DNA from: Centipeda periodontii DSM 2778
GTDB taxonomy: Bacteria > Bacillota > Negativicutes > Selenomonadales > Selenomonadaceae
Assembly (NCBI RefSeq): GCF_000213975.1
Contig: NZ_GL892076.1
Coordinates: 2,339,475 to 2,376,687, forward strand
DNA length: 37,213 nucleotides
Direction: 5' to 3'
Part shown: positions 14,504 to 23,374 of the stretch, one piece after another
Numbering within the stretch: the first letter of the stretch is position 1
Layout: every line of letters starts with the position of its first letter
Program-made: the position numbers and the translations under genes
The notes under the pieces: generated by a model
Told to the model about the DNA's origin: nothing
Databases searched by the model: none
What the model saw: only the letters and a program-made list of their open reading frames with translations

Positions 14504-15868
14504 ATGGAGTTCTTGGAATTTTTACGCGACGTGCTGCAGCAGCCGGCACTCCTGATTGGTATTGTATCCCTTGTGGGTCTGGTCGCACTGAAAAAGCCAT
14601 TCTATAAGATTATGACCGGCACGCTGAAGCCGATCCTCGGATATCTAATGCTCGCTGCCGGCGCAGGTTTCATCGTAGAAAATCTGGATCCCCTCGGCAA
14701 GATGATTCAGGAGGGCTTCCATATCACCGGCGTTGTCCCGAACAACGAAGCGATCGTGTCCGTGGCACAGCAGGTGCTCGGCGTAGAGACGATGTCCATC
14801 CTCGTTGTCGGTCTGGTCGTCAACCTCTTGATCGCCCGCTTCACAAAGTTCAAGTATGTCTTCCTTACAGGACATCACAGCTTCTTCATGGCGTGCCTCC
14901 TCTCCGCAGTACTCGGCACAGCCGGCATGAAGGGCATGGAGCTCATCTTGAGCGGCGGTTTCCTGCTCGGTGCTTGGAGCGCGATCTCGCCTGCAATCGG
15001 TCAGGGCTATACGAATCGTGTCACAGAACATGACGGTATCGCCATGGGGCATTTCGGCAGTCTGGCATACTACATCTCGGCTTGGGTTGGTTCCAAGGTC
15101 GGCGATGCAAAGGACAGCACGGAAAACATCGAGATTCCGGAGAAATGGGGGTTCCTGAGGGATACCACCGTCTCCACCGCCATTACCATGACGTTCTTCT
15201 ATCTGCTCGCAGCCATTGCAGCCGGTCCTACCTATGTCGGCACGCTGTCCGGCGGCATGTCCCCATTTCTCTTTGCGATCATGGCAGGTCTGAAATTCGC
15301 CGTCGGCGTCACAGTCGTCTACTCCGGCGTTCGCATGATCCTCGGTGATCTGATCCCGGCATTTGAGGGTATCGCAACGCGCGTCATCCCGAACGCAGTT
15401 CCTGCGGTTGACTGCGCGGTCTTCTTCACCTATGCGCCCACAGCTGTGGTCATCGGCTTTGTTGCATCGTTCATCGGCGGCATTGTCGGTATGCTGCTCC
15501 TCGGCGTTGCCGGTAGCGTGCTCATCATCCCCGGTCTTGTTCCTCACTTCTTCTGCGGCGCTACGGCCGGTATCTTTGGAAATGCCACCGGCGGGCGCAG
15601 AGGTGCGGCGATCGGCGCATTTGTCAACGGACTTCTCATCAGCTTCACGCCGGCCCTCCTGCTCCCCGTCTTGGGATCGCTGGGCTTCCAGAATACCACA
15701 TTCGGTGATTTTGACTTCGGCGTTCTCGGCATTGTCATCGGCTCTCTTGCGAATGCATTGGGAGAAACGGGGATCTTTATTATCCTCGGGCTCTTCTTGG
15801 TCGTCTTGTTGGTGCCAAACTTCATCCAGACCAAAGGAAAAGTCATCAACAATCCTGACGAAGAATAA
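14504..15868 (+). CDS. PTS EIIC permease, ascorbate type (454 aa)
   Basis: Polytopic membrane transporter of the UlaA/SgaT family. A strong AGGAGG lies ahead of the ATG at 14504. Many hydrophobic helices and conserved blocks are visible: ALLIGIVSLVGLVALKKP, LGYLMLAAGAGFIVENLDPLG, FLTGHHSFFMACLLSAVLG and HFFCGATAGIFGNATGGRRG. Length (454) fits. This family carries ascorbate in E. coli but also other substrates; there are no ula catabolic genes (UlaD, UlaE, UlaF types) here, so the sugar is open. Confidence 0.92.
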   Translation: MEFLEFLRDVLQQPALLIGIVSLVGLVALKKPFYKIMTGTLKPILGYLMLAAGAGFIVENLDPLGKMIQEGFHITGVVPNNEAIVSVAQQVLGVETMSILVVGLVVNLLIARFTKFKYVFLTGHHSFFMACLLSAVLGTAGMKGMELILSGGFLLGAWSAISPAIGQGYTNRVTEHDGIAMGHFGSLAYYISAWVGSKVGDAKDSTENIEIPEKWGFLRDTTVSTAITMTFFYLLAAIAAGPTYVGTLSGGMSPFLFAIMAGLKFAVGVTVVYSGVRMILGDLIPAFEGIATRVIPNAVPAVDCAVFFTYAPTAVVIGFVASFIGGIVGMLLLGVAGSVLIIPGLVPHFFCGATAGIFGNATGGRRGAAIGAFVNGLLISFTPALLLPVLGSLGFQNTTFGDFDFGVLGIVIGSLANALGETGIFIILGLFLVVLLVPNFIQTKGKVINNPDEE

Positions 15869-15885
15869 TATGTCACGTCAGTTCC

Positions 15886-15915
15886 ATGGGAAGTGCCTGC
15901 TGAGGCACTTCCCAT
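15886..15915 (+). terminator. Perfect 12-bp stem between EIIC and the regulator gene
   Basis: ATGGGAAGTGCC and GGCACTTCCCAT with a 6-nt loop (TGCTGA), followed by GTTTCC. It can partly end the transcript before the regulator gene. The U-run is poor, so read-through is likely. Confidence 0.55.
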
Positions 15916-15945
15916 GTTTCCATTCTCCCAAAAGGCGGTGATCTT

Positions 15946-17997
15946 TTGCTGAACGAACGCTGTGGTGAAATCCTGCGCCGTATTCTACAGAGCAAAACAG
16001 CTCTGAGAGTCGAGATATTAGCGAAGGATCTTGGCATAAGCGAGCGTACGATTCGCTATGACCTGAATCGCATCGATGACTATCTGAACGAGCAGGGGCT
16101 CCCTCCCCTATCTCGGAAGTCGCGCGAGGGCATTTCCCTCCACCTCACGGCAGCGCAGGTGTCACGCTTTCAATCCGGTGCCTATAAAGAAGAACCCTAT
16201 CGTTATGTGCTCTCACAAAAGGAGCGCATTGCCGCAATCGCCTATACGCTCCTATCTCATAACGACTATATTCCAGTACAACTATTGGCAGACAGCCTGC
16301 ACGTCAGCAAGACGACAATCTACGCCGATATACAGGAGTTCAAGGAGCAGCTCGATCCGACGGGCAGATATGTCAAGACAGCAAAAGGAAAAGGAGTCCT
16401 TCTGACGGGGAATGAATCTGCTCTGCGAAATCTGGTGCTACACAGTCTTTTGATGAACTCTGATGAACTGAATTTCTCCGATGTTTCCTATCTTGAAATG
16501 TTCCGCCTTATCCCGTTGGAACGATTGCAGGATTTTGTCAAAGAGGCAGAAACGCAGCTGAATAAGTTTTTCTCTGATTATGCCCTGCGTAATATGGTGC
16601 TTCATCTGGCGATCGCCGTGAAGCGGATTCAGCTCGGAAGAACAGTGGAAATGGTGCACGAAGAGCTCAGTCACCTGATCAAAGCGCCGGAATTTTCCGT
16701 TGCAGCAGGGATTGCCGCACGCCTCGAGGAAACGTGCGCTATTCACATTCCCGAGTCTGAGATTGCCTATATTACAATTCATCTGCTGGGCAGCAGCTTC
16801 TCCACGGAAACACAAGCACAGGATATTTACCTTCAGATGGTGGTTTCCACATTGATTGCGCGCATGTGTCAGGAATGCGGTATTCCATTCGACCGCGATG
16901 AACAGCTATATGAGAACCTGGGCGAGCATATGGGACCGGCCATCTATCGGTTCCGCCATGGGATCAATATCAACAATCCATTGATCGACGAAATTAAGGC
17001 GGACTATCCCCATATTTTCGGATGTGTACGGCGGGCGATGTCACAGTTGGAAAAGGAGTGGAACATCCAACTCAGCGATGCAGAATGCGGTTATCTCTCC
17101 ATTCACTTTCTGGCTTCCAGAGAACGCATGCAGAGGAGGCATAAGAGAAAAGCACGCGTCCTTCTCATCTGTGACGCAGGCATCGGTACATCGCAGCTCA
17201 TCCTTTTGCGTTTGCATTCCATTTTTGACTTTGAAACCGTGGGGACAATGCCTGCGCATGTAGCTCCGGAGCAGCTGCGAAAAAATGACCTCGATCTTGT
17301 TGTCACAACGATCCCCCTGTCGAACTGTCCCGTTCACTGCATTCAGGTCACACCGTTTCTGACAGAAAAAAACATCAGCGATCTCAGTATCTTCTTCTCC
17401 CAATACGATCGAAGTGCAGACATGGCGCCCGCCGAGGATCTTTCGGATCGCGTGCTCCGGGAGATCAGTCCCTTTTGTGTGATTGAACAGCCCGTGGAGC
17501 TGCGCAGCGCACTGGAGCGAATCTTAGGGAGCCGGCGAACCGTGCGTCCCTCCCTGCGGGAGCTGCTGAGCCCGCGCCGTATTCTCCTGAATGCTGCGGC
17601 GCAAGATTGGCGTGAGGCGGTGCGCCTCGGAGGTGACCTGCTCCTGTGCGATGGCTGCATCACAGAACATTACATTCAGGCAATGCAGGAAAACATTGAA
17701 AAGCTGGGTAACTATATGATTCTTTTCCCATATATTGCAATGCCACACGCACGTCCGGACGAGGGGGCTCTGTGCAGTGCATTCAGCATTGTGGTCTTGC
17801 AGTCGCCCATTCCATTTGGCTCCGATACACAGGTACAGATCATCATCACCCTCTCGGCGGTCGATTACGAAACGCATACACAGGCGCTCAAGGATCTGAT
17901 GTATCTCTTGGAAAACACACCATTTTATGACGGACTGATTCATGCGTCATCTGCCTCCGATGTACTGGAGCTCTGCACGATCAGAGAAACAATATAA
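15946..17997 (+). CDS. PTS-controlled transcriptional regulator (PRD, EIIB, EIIA domains; 683 aa)
   Basis: MtlR/LicR-type activator. The start is TTG at 15946, with AAAAGGCGG upstream. Order of domains: N-terminal HTH (residues about 10-50, LAKDLGISERTIRYDLNRI), a second HTH around residue 110 (LADSLHVSKTTIYADIQEF), two PRD modules (His in NMVLHLAIAV and YITIHLLGS; then RFRHGININN and YLSIHFLAS), an EIIB-like domain (LLICDAGIGTSQL), and an EIIA domain (IAMPHARPDEGALCS). Phosphorylation of the PRD histidines by HPr and the PTS usually sets the activity. No CAT RNA-binding domain, so it acts on DNA. It probably controls the promoter at 12903. Last gene of the operon. Confidence 0.9.
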   Translation: MLNERCGEILRRILQSKTALRVEILAKDLGISERTIRYDLNRIDDYLNEQGLPPLSRKSREGISLHLTAAQVSRFQSGAYKEEPYRYVLSQKERIAAIAYTLLSHNDYIPVQLLADSLHVSKTTIYADIQEFKEQLDPTGRYVKTAKGKGVLLTGNESALRNLVLHSLLMNSDELNFSDVSYLEMFRLIPLERLQDFVKEAETQLNKFFSDYALRNMVLHLAIAVKRIQLGRTVEMVHEELSHLIKAPEFSVAAGIAARLEETCAIHIPESEIAYITIHLLGSSFSTETQAQDIYLQMVVSTLIARMCQECGIPFDRDEQLYENLGEHMGPAIYRFRHGININNPLIDEIKADYPHIFGCVRRAMSQLEKEWNIQLSDAECGYLSIHFLASRERMQRRHKRKARVLLICDAGIGTSQLILLRLHSIFDFETVGTMPAHVAPEQLRKNDLDLVVTTIPLSNCPVHCIQVTPFLTEKNISDLSIFFSQYDRSADMAPAEDLSDRVLREISPFCVIEQPVELRSALERILGSRRTVRPSLRELLSPRRILLNAAAQDWREAVRLGGDLLLCDGCITEHYIQAMQENIEKLGNYMILFPYIAMPHARPDEGALCSAFSIVVLQSPIPFGSDTQVQIIITLSAVDYETHTQALKDLMYLLENTPFYDGLIHASSASDVLELCTIRETI

Positions 17998-18000
17998 GCA

Positions 18001-18019
18001 TTCCCCGTTTGACGGGGAA
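18001..18019 (+). terminator. Short stem after the regulator gene
   Basis: TTCCCCGT and ACGGGGAA pair with a TTG loop 4 nt past the stop. The following AGGGGGACCGCGCAAGCGGTGG carries a second short stem (CCGC-GCAA-GCGG). No U-run, so a repeat element is as likely as a terminator. Confidence 0.4.
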
Positions 18020-18053
18020 GGGGGACCGCGCAAGCGGTGGAAGGGATACAAAG

Positions 18054-18162
18054 AAGGGGGCTGTTGTACGAAGTTAAGGAAGCACTGATAAATTCAGCAC
18101 CGCCGTCTTGACGGACTTCATTTTATCAGCGATTCCTTAAAAACTTCGTGCAACAGCCCCCT
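18054..18162. terminator. Long composite stem between convergent genes, with short repeat copy inside
   Basis: AAGGGGGCTGTTGTACGAAGTT pairs with AACTTCGTGCAACAGCCCCC around a 64-bp internally deleted copy of the dispersed repeat (18076-18139, AAGGAAGCACTGATAAA to TTTTATCAGCGATTCCTT). TATTTTTG follows on the plus side and TTCTTTG on the minus side. It sits between the converging regulator and glucanotransferase genes and can terminate both. Confidence 0.7.
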
Positions 18163-18208
18163 ATTTTTGCGGCGATCAAGCGCTGTTCCTATGAGCTCAT
18201 GCCTTGCA

Positions 18209-21200
18209 TCACCGATGGTAGCGCACACAGAGTGCCTTGAGCTTCTTCGGGTCGAGTTCGAGGAGGTAGTCCTTCTTGAGGCTCCAGCGCCAGTTGATGC
18301 CGACGGTGCCCGGTGTGTTCATGCGGGCGCGCTCGTCAAGTGCGAGGAGATCCTGCATGGGGATGATCGCCATGCGGGCGCGCGAGGCGTATGCCGCCTT
18401 GATGAGGCGCTTGCATATCGTTTTCGGACGATCGGAGGTCGTACCCGTCATATTCGCGAGCGTCTCACGCAGCACCTCGTCGATGTCGTGCGTGAACCAG
18501 CCGACGGTGGTATTGTTGTCGTGTGTCCCCGTATAGATGATGCTGTTCTCGGGCGTAACAAAGCCAACGCGTCCCGACTCGTTCGGCTCAAGCATGAAGT
18601 GGACAATCTTCATGCCGGGGAAGCCGCAGTCGTCACGCAGACGCTCAACCTCGCTCGTGATGATGCCGAGATCCTCGGCGACAATGTTCATCTCACCAAG
18701 CTCCCTCTCAATCTCATCGAAGAAGGGCTTGCCCGGCCCCTTGAGCCAGCGGCCGTTGATCGCGGTCGTCGCCTTGCCGTCGACCGACCAGTAGGACTCG
18801 AATGCGCGGAAGTGGTCGATGCGAATGATGTCGACCTGTTCGTGCAGCTTGCGAAAGCGACGCTTCCACCATGCGTAGTTCTCCGCCTTCATCGCGTCCC
18901 AGTTGTACTGCGGGTTGCCCCAGAGCTGTCCATTCGCGGCAAAGTAGTCGGGCGGTACGCCCGCGACGGTACGCGGTGTACCATCCTCATTGAGGTCAAA
19001 GAGGTGCTGATTCGCCCATGCGTCTGCGCTGTCCTGTGCGATGAAGATGGGCATATCGCCGAGGACTTCGATGCCTTTCTTTTTCGCATAGTCATGCAGA
19101 CGATTCCATTGGAGATGGAAGATGTACTGCTTGAAGCGATCCAGTTCCACCTCATCCCTCTGCCGCTCGGCAAGTGCCTTGAGCGCCGCAGGGTCGCGGT
19201 GCTTGATCTCGTCCGGCCACTCTGTCCAAGGTTTGCGTGCATATTCTTTCTTTGCCGCATGGAAGAGGGCGTAGTCATCCAGCCAGTACGCTTCTTTTGC
19301 ACAGAACTCTTGGAATGCCTGATCCTGTGCGCTCGTCTTGCGGAACACGCGAAATGCTTTTTCGAGCAGTTCCTTCTTGAACTGTTTGACGCGTTCAAAG
19401 TCGATGAACGCCGTGTTCGCCTCGTATGGCAGGAAGAGATCCTTCTCTGTCAGCCAGCCGCGCGCGGCAAGATCCTCGGGATCAATCATCATGATATTGC
19501 CCGCGAACGCGGAGATGGACTGATAGGGCGAGTAGCCATGTCCAACGGGACTGAGCGGCAGAATCTGCCAGATCTTCTGCCCCGCCTCGGCGAGGAAGTC
19601 GAGGAAGCGATATGCTTCCTTGCCAAAGTCGCCCACGCCGTATTTTGACGGCAGGGAGGTCGGGTGCAGGAGGACGCCCGCCTTACGTTCGTAACGTTGC
19701 GGCTCCTCACGCTGACGCAGGAGGAGTCCAAAGAGCGGCGGAATCTTGATCCGCAGGCGTCCGCGCTCCACCTCGTATGTGCGCGAGGGCTTGAACGCAT
19801 CCTCAAACACGCCGCAGGCGAAGTCGCTCACCTCCACATCAATGGTCTGCGTCTCGGTAAGGTTACGGTTGAATGCGGCGATAAAGACACCGTCCTCCTT
19901 CTCCTGATTGAACACATCGTAGCCCGAGCGAATGGTGCGTGCATAGGCGATGACATCACCCGCACCGTAGAGCGGCAGGATATCGCCCGTGCGCAGTGCA
20001 TCGTTCTCGTTGCGGATCGCGATAAAGCGCTCGAACCAGCCGCGGATCTCCTTGTTGCCATGCACCCAGTCGTAGGGGCGGCGGTTGAACGGATCTTTGA
20101 AGCCCTCCATGCCGATCTCGTCGCCATAGTAGACGCTCGGCACGCCGGGATAGGTCATCTGCCAGAGGGTCGCCATGAGGAGGCGGCGCGAGCCGAGATC
20201 GAACTGCTCCGGCGTCATGCGCACGCGCGACTGCTCGATGGCGGGCATCCCTTCATAGTAGGGGACGCCGGCGAGTACGGTGATCGCGCGCTGTACGTCA
20301 TGGCTGCCGATGAGGTTCATCATCGCATAGAGATTTTCCTTCGGATAGTTCTCGATCTGACTTGCGAGCCGTCGTGCTGTCTGGCGTCCATCGACCGCGC
20401 CCGTGAGGAAGTCGAGCATCATCGTGCGCAGCGGGTAGTTCATTGCTGAATCCATCTCGCTCCCAGAGAGGTATTCGCGCGGCGTACCGTAGGCGACCTT
20501 GTTCGAGGCATCCTCCCAGACCTCACCGATCATGACGGCATCGGGGTTGCGCTTCTTCAGCTCGGCAAAGAACGTCTTGGAGAACGTCGGCGGGAGCTCG
20601 TCGATCACGTCGAGGCGCCAGCCCGCAATCCCCTCGTTCATCCAGTGGTGAAGCACGCTGTCCTTGCCTGTAATGACGAAGTCCATATAGGCAGGGTCGG
20701 TCTCGTTGACGTTCGGCAGCGTGTCGAAGTCCCACCAACAGTCGTACTCGTTCGGATAGTTGCGGAAGTGGTACCACGAGTAGTACGGCGACTCCTTCGA
20801 CTGGTACGCGCCGAGCGAGCTGTACTGATGCTGGCGGTTGAAGTAGATGCTGTTGCTGCCTGTATGGCTGAACACGCCATCGAGAATGATGCGGATGCCG
20901 CGCTCCTCTGCCGCCGTGACGAGGGCACGAAAGTCCTCAATATCGCCGAGCACGGGGTCGATCTTGTGGTAGTCTCCCGTATCGTAGTGATGGTTGCTTT
21001 CGGACTCGAAGACGGGGTTGAAGTAGATGCACGAGATGCCGAGCTGCTTCAGATAGTCCAGCTTCTCCATGACCCCGCGCAGGTTCCCGCCGAAGAAATC
21101 ATAAGCGATGATCTCCTTTGTGTCGGGATCCTTGAGATACATGGGGTCGTCTGTCCAGTCCGTGCGGATGACCGCGCCTTTCTTGCGGACGATGGTATCA

Positions 21201-21658
21201 CCCGAACGCGCGAAGCGATCCGGAAAGATCTGGTACATCACGGCATTCTTGAACCAGTCCGGTGTACGTGCGCCCTTGTTGTAGATCGTGATCTGATAGG
21301 ACTCGGGAGCCTCCATGGTGAGCGCTCCAATGCCGCCCAACATCTCCGGGTTGTTCCCATAAAAATAGGTGCCGCTTTCCGCTGTAATGATGAAGTAATA
21401 CCAAACCAGACAGCCATAATCCGGCAGATTGATCCATGCCGTATAGAATTTCTGCTCGTTCTGTCCGTCCTTTGTTTCGAGTGGGATCAGACGCTCCCCC
21501 GTCTGATCCTGCCAAAGGCGCACGAGTACCTGATGGATCGGCTCAAATGTCCGAATGCGAATGCCGAGCCGCAGACGACTCCCCGCCTCCGCCGCTCCGA
21601 CGATGGAGCGAAAATAAATATTCTGTGAGTTGTGCTCCACCTGATACGATTCCAGCAT
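18209..21658 (-). CDS. Fused GH13 alpha-amylase/neopullulanase and GH77 4-alpha-glucanotransferase (1149 aa)
   Basis: Two enzymes in one chain. Residues 1-130 are a CBM-like beta domain. Residues about 140-650 are a GH13 module: region I DGVFSHTG, region II GWRLDVIDE (nucleophile Asp near 349), region III MIGEVWED (acid/base Glu near 377) and region IV LIGSHDVQ (Asp near 452), typical of maltogenic amylases and neopullulanases. Residues about 655-1149 are a MalQ-type GH77 module: GVLLHPTSLPSKYGVGDFG, IRIDHFRAFESYW, IVAEDLGIIT and YTGTHDNNTTVGW. Together they can hydrolyse or debranch alpha-glucans and move the chains, so they process glycogen or malto-oligosaccharides. AAGGAG is 8 nt upstream. 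No signal peptide, so cytoplasmic. Last gene of the glycogen cluster. Confidence 0.93.
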   Translation of the reverse strand: MLESYQVEHNSQNIYFRSIVGAAEAGSRLRLGIRIRTFEPIHQVLVRLWQDQTGERLIPLETKDGQNEQKFYTAWINLPDYGCLVWYYFIITAESGTYFYGNNPEMLGGIGALTMEAPESYQITIYNKGARTPDWFKNAVMYQIFPDRFARSGDTIVRKKGAVIRTDWTDDPMYLKDPDTKEIIAYDFFGGNLRGVMEKLDYLKQLGISCIYFNPVFESESNHHYDTGDYHKIDPVLGDIEDFRALVTAAEERGIRIILDGVFSHTGSNSIYFNRQHQYSSLGAYQSKESPYYSWYHFRNYPNEYDCWWDFDTLPNVNETDPAYMDFVITGKDSVLHHWMNEGIAGWRLDVIDELPPTFSKTFFAELKKRNPDAVMIGEVWEDASNKVAYGTPREYLSGSEMDSAMNYPLRTMMLDFLTGAVDGRQTARRLASQIENYPKENLYAMMNLIGSHDVQRAITVLAGVPYYEGMPAIEQSRVRMTPEQFDLGSRRLLMATLWQMTYPGVPSVYYGDEIGMEGFKDPFNRRPYDWVHGNKEIRGWFERFIAIRNENDALRTGDILPLYGAGDVIAYARTIRSGYDVFNQEKEDGVFIAAFNRNLTETQTIDVEVSDFACGVFEDAFKPSRTYEVERGRLRIKIPPLFGLLLRQREEPQRYERKAGVLLHPTSLPSKYGVGDFGKEAYRFLDFLAEAGQKIWQILPLSPVGHGYSPYQSISAFAGNIMMIDPEDLAARGWLTEKDLFLPYEANTAFIDFERVKQFKKELLEKAFRVFRKTSAQDQAFQEFCAKEAYWLDDYALFHAAKKEYARKPWTEWPDEIKHRDPAALKALAERQRDEVELDRFKQYIFHLQWNRLHDYAKKKGIEVLGDMPIFIAQDSADAWANQHLFDLNEDGTPRTVAGVPPDYFAANGQLWGNPQYNWDAMKAENYAWWKRRFRKLHEQVDIIRIDHFRAFESYWSVDGKATTAINGRWLKGPGKPFFDEIERELGEMNIVAEDLGIITSEVERLRDDCGFPGMKIVHFMLEPNESGRVGFVTPENSIIYTGTHDNNTTVGWFTHDIDEVLRETLANMTGTTSDRPKTICKRLIKAAYASRARMAIIPMQDLLALDERARMNTPGTVGINWRWSLKKDYLLELDPKKLKALCVRYHR

Positions 21659-21690
21659 AGCACCCTCTCCTTTCCTAAAAATAAACGCAC

Positions 21691-21746
21691 AGAAACCACT
21701 GGAGAATCAAATGTTCTTATTTGAACCAAATTCACCAGCGGTTTCT
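21691..21746 (-). terminator. Inverted repeat between glgA and the GH13-GH77 gene
   Basis: AGAAACCACTGG (21691-21702) and CCAGCGGTTTCT (21735-21746) pair with one mismatch; inside are CAAAT and ATTTG. It may be a terminator for glgA or an mRNA end-protecting stem. No clear U-run on the minus strand. Confidence 0.45.
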
Positions 21747-21817
21747 TAGGGGGTGCGTCGTGGAAGACTCAAATACGGTCAACCCACGCACAAATCGAAA
21801 TTCTGCAAGGGACAATC

Positions 21818-23263
21818 TCAGCTTTCGAGCAGGAGGCGCTCATAGAGAGTTTCGTACTCCTTCGCCGAGCGTTTCCAACTAAAGTCGCTGTGCATCGCCG
21901 TAAAGATAAGCTGACGCCACTCGCGCAGATTCCCATAGGCGGCAAGCGCGCGCTTCAAGGCATACATCATCTCATGTGCATTGTATTCGTAGAACAGGAA
22001 ACCGTTCCCCTTATCCACATCCGAACGATCGAATTGGATGACGGTGTCCTTGAGTCCTCCCGTCTCACGCACAACAGGAATCGAGCCGTAGCGCATCGCA
22101 ATAAGCTGTCCGAGTCCGCACGGCTCGAACATGGACGGCATGAGGAAGATGTCGGACGCCGCATAGATGCGTTGCGCCAGCTCGTTCGAGAAACGGATGT
22201 TGATCGACACCTTGTTCGGATAACGCCACGCCAGTTCCTTGAACCAATCCTCATAGCCGCGGTCACCCGTACCGAGGAGGACAAACTGCACATTCTCATG
22301 CTGGAGAATTTCATCCAGCACGCGTACGACGAGATCCAGTCCCTTGTTCGCGACAAGGCGTGTGATCATCGCGACCATCGGCACGCGGCGGTTCTCCGGG
22401 AGTCCCAGATCGCGCTGCAGGCGCACCTTGTTGTCGGTCTTGCCCTCGACCGCCTTTTTGATGTCGTAGTTGACATAGAGGTTCTTGTCCGTCTGCGGAT
22501 TGTAGACATCGTAGTCGATGCCGTTGACAATCCCGAAAAGTCTTTCACGGCGTTTGCGGAGAAGTCCCTCAAGATGTTCGCCGTAGTAGTCGTACTGGAT
22601 CTCCTCGGCGTATGTCTTGCTGACGGTGGATACATAGTCGGCATAGATGATGCCGGCTTTCATAAAGTTGACCGCATCGAAGAACTCGAAATCACCGTTA
22701 TTGAAATACTGCCAGTCAAGCCCAAGCACATCCGTCATGACATCCTTCGGGAAGACGCCCTGATACTTGAGGTTGTGGATGGTAAAGAGCGTCTTGATCC
22801 CCGTATAGCGCGAGTCATCCATATGCTCCAGCTTGAGGAACACCGGGACGAGCGCGGCGTGCCAGTCATTCGAATGGATGATGTCCGGCCAGAAATCAAG
22901 CGCAGGCAGGAGGTTGAGGACAGCGCGGCTGAAGAACGAGAAGCGCTCGGCATCGTCCGGATAGCCGTAGAATCCCTCGCGGTTAAAATACTCCTCGTTG
23001 TCCACAAAGTAGTAGGTCACACCATCGAGTACGTATTTGTCAATACCGACAAACTTGTCCCGCCATGCAACATTCAGGACCCCATCATAGATATGCTCCA
23101 TGGAGTTCCTGATGTCCTCAGCAATTGCACCATACTTCGGCAGAATAACGCGGCAATCCACCCCATCCTTGACGAGTGCGGCAGGGAGCGAACCCGCCAC
23201 ATCTGCAAGACCACCGGTCTTTACAAAGGGAACTGCCTCCGATGCTACATATAGTACCTTCAT
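21818..23263 (-). CDS. glgA: Glycogen synthase GlgA (481 aa)
   Basis: Transfers glucose from ADP-glucose to the growing alpha-1,4-glucan (GT5). Start set at the ATG at 23263 because AAGGAGG is 8 nt upstream and the protein then starts MKVLYVASEAVPFVKTGGLADV, the standard GlgA start with the ADP-glucose KTGGL motif; an earlier in-frame ATG would add 17 unrelated residues. Other motifs: IHSNDWHAALVP, TIHNLKYQGVFP, GIVNGIDYDVYNP, MITRLVANKGLDL and MFEPCGLGQLIAMRYG. Length normal. Part of the minus-strand glycogen cluster, downstream of glgB. Confidence 0.95.
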   Translation of the reverse strand: MKVLYVASEAVPFVKTGGLADVAGSLPAALVKDGVDCRVILPKYGAIAEDIRNSMEHIYDGVLNVAWRDKFVGIDKYVLDGVTYYFVDNEEYFNREGFYGYPDDAERFSFFSRAVLNLLPALDFWPDIIHSNDWHAALVPVFLKLEHMDDSRYTGIKTLFTIHNLKYQGVFPKDVMTDVLGLDWQYFNNGDFEFFDAVNFMKAGIIYADYVSTVSKTYAEEIQYDYYGEHLEGLLRKRRERLFGIVNGIDYDVYNPQTDKNLYVNYDIKKAVEGKTDNKVRLQRDLGLPENRRVPMVAMITRLVANKGLDLVVRVLDEILQHENVQFVLLGTGDRGYEDWFKELAWRYPNKVSINIRFSNELAQRIYAASDIFLMPSMFEPCGLGQLIAMRYGSIPVVRETGGLKDTVIQFDRSDVDKGNGFLFYEYNAHEMMYALKRALAAYGNLREWRQLIFTAMHSDFSWKRSAKEYETLYERLLLES

Positions 23264-23374
23264 CCCTATATCCTCCTTTTCCTCACGGGAGGATGCCGTA
23301 ATCATCCATCCCATGAGTCGATCCTCTAATTTATCTCAGCTTTCCTCATTCTCCTATCAATGCGTACAGTTTTC

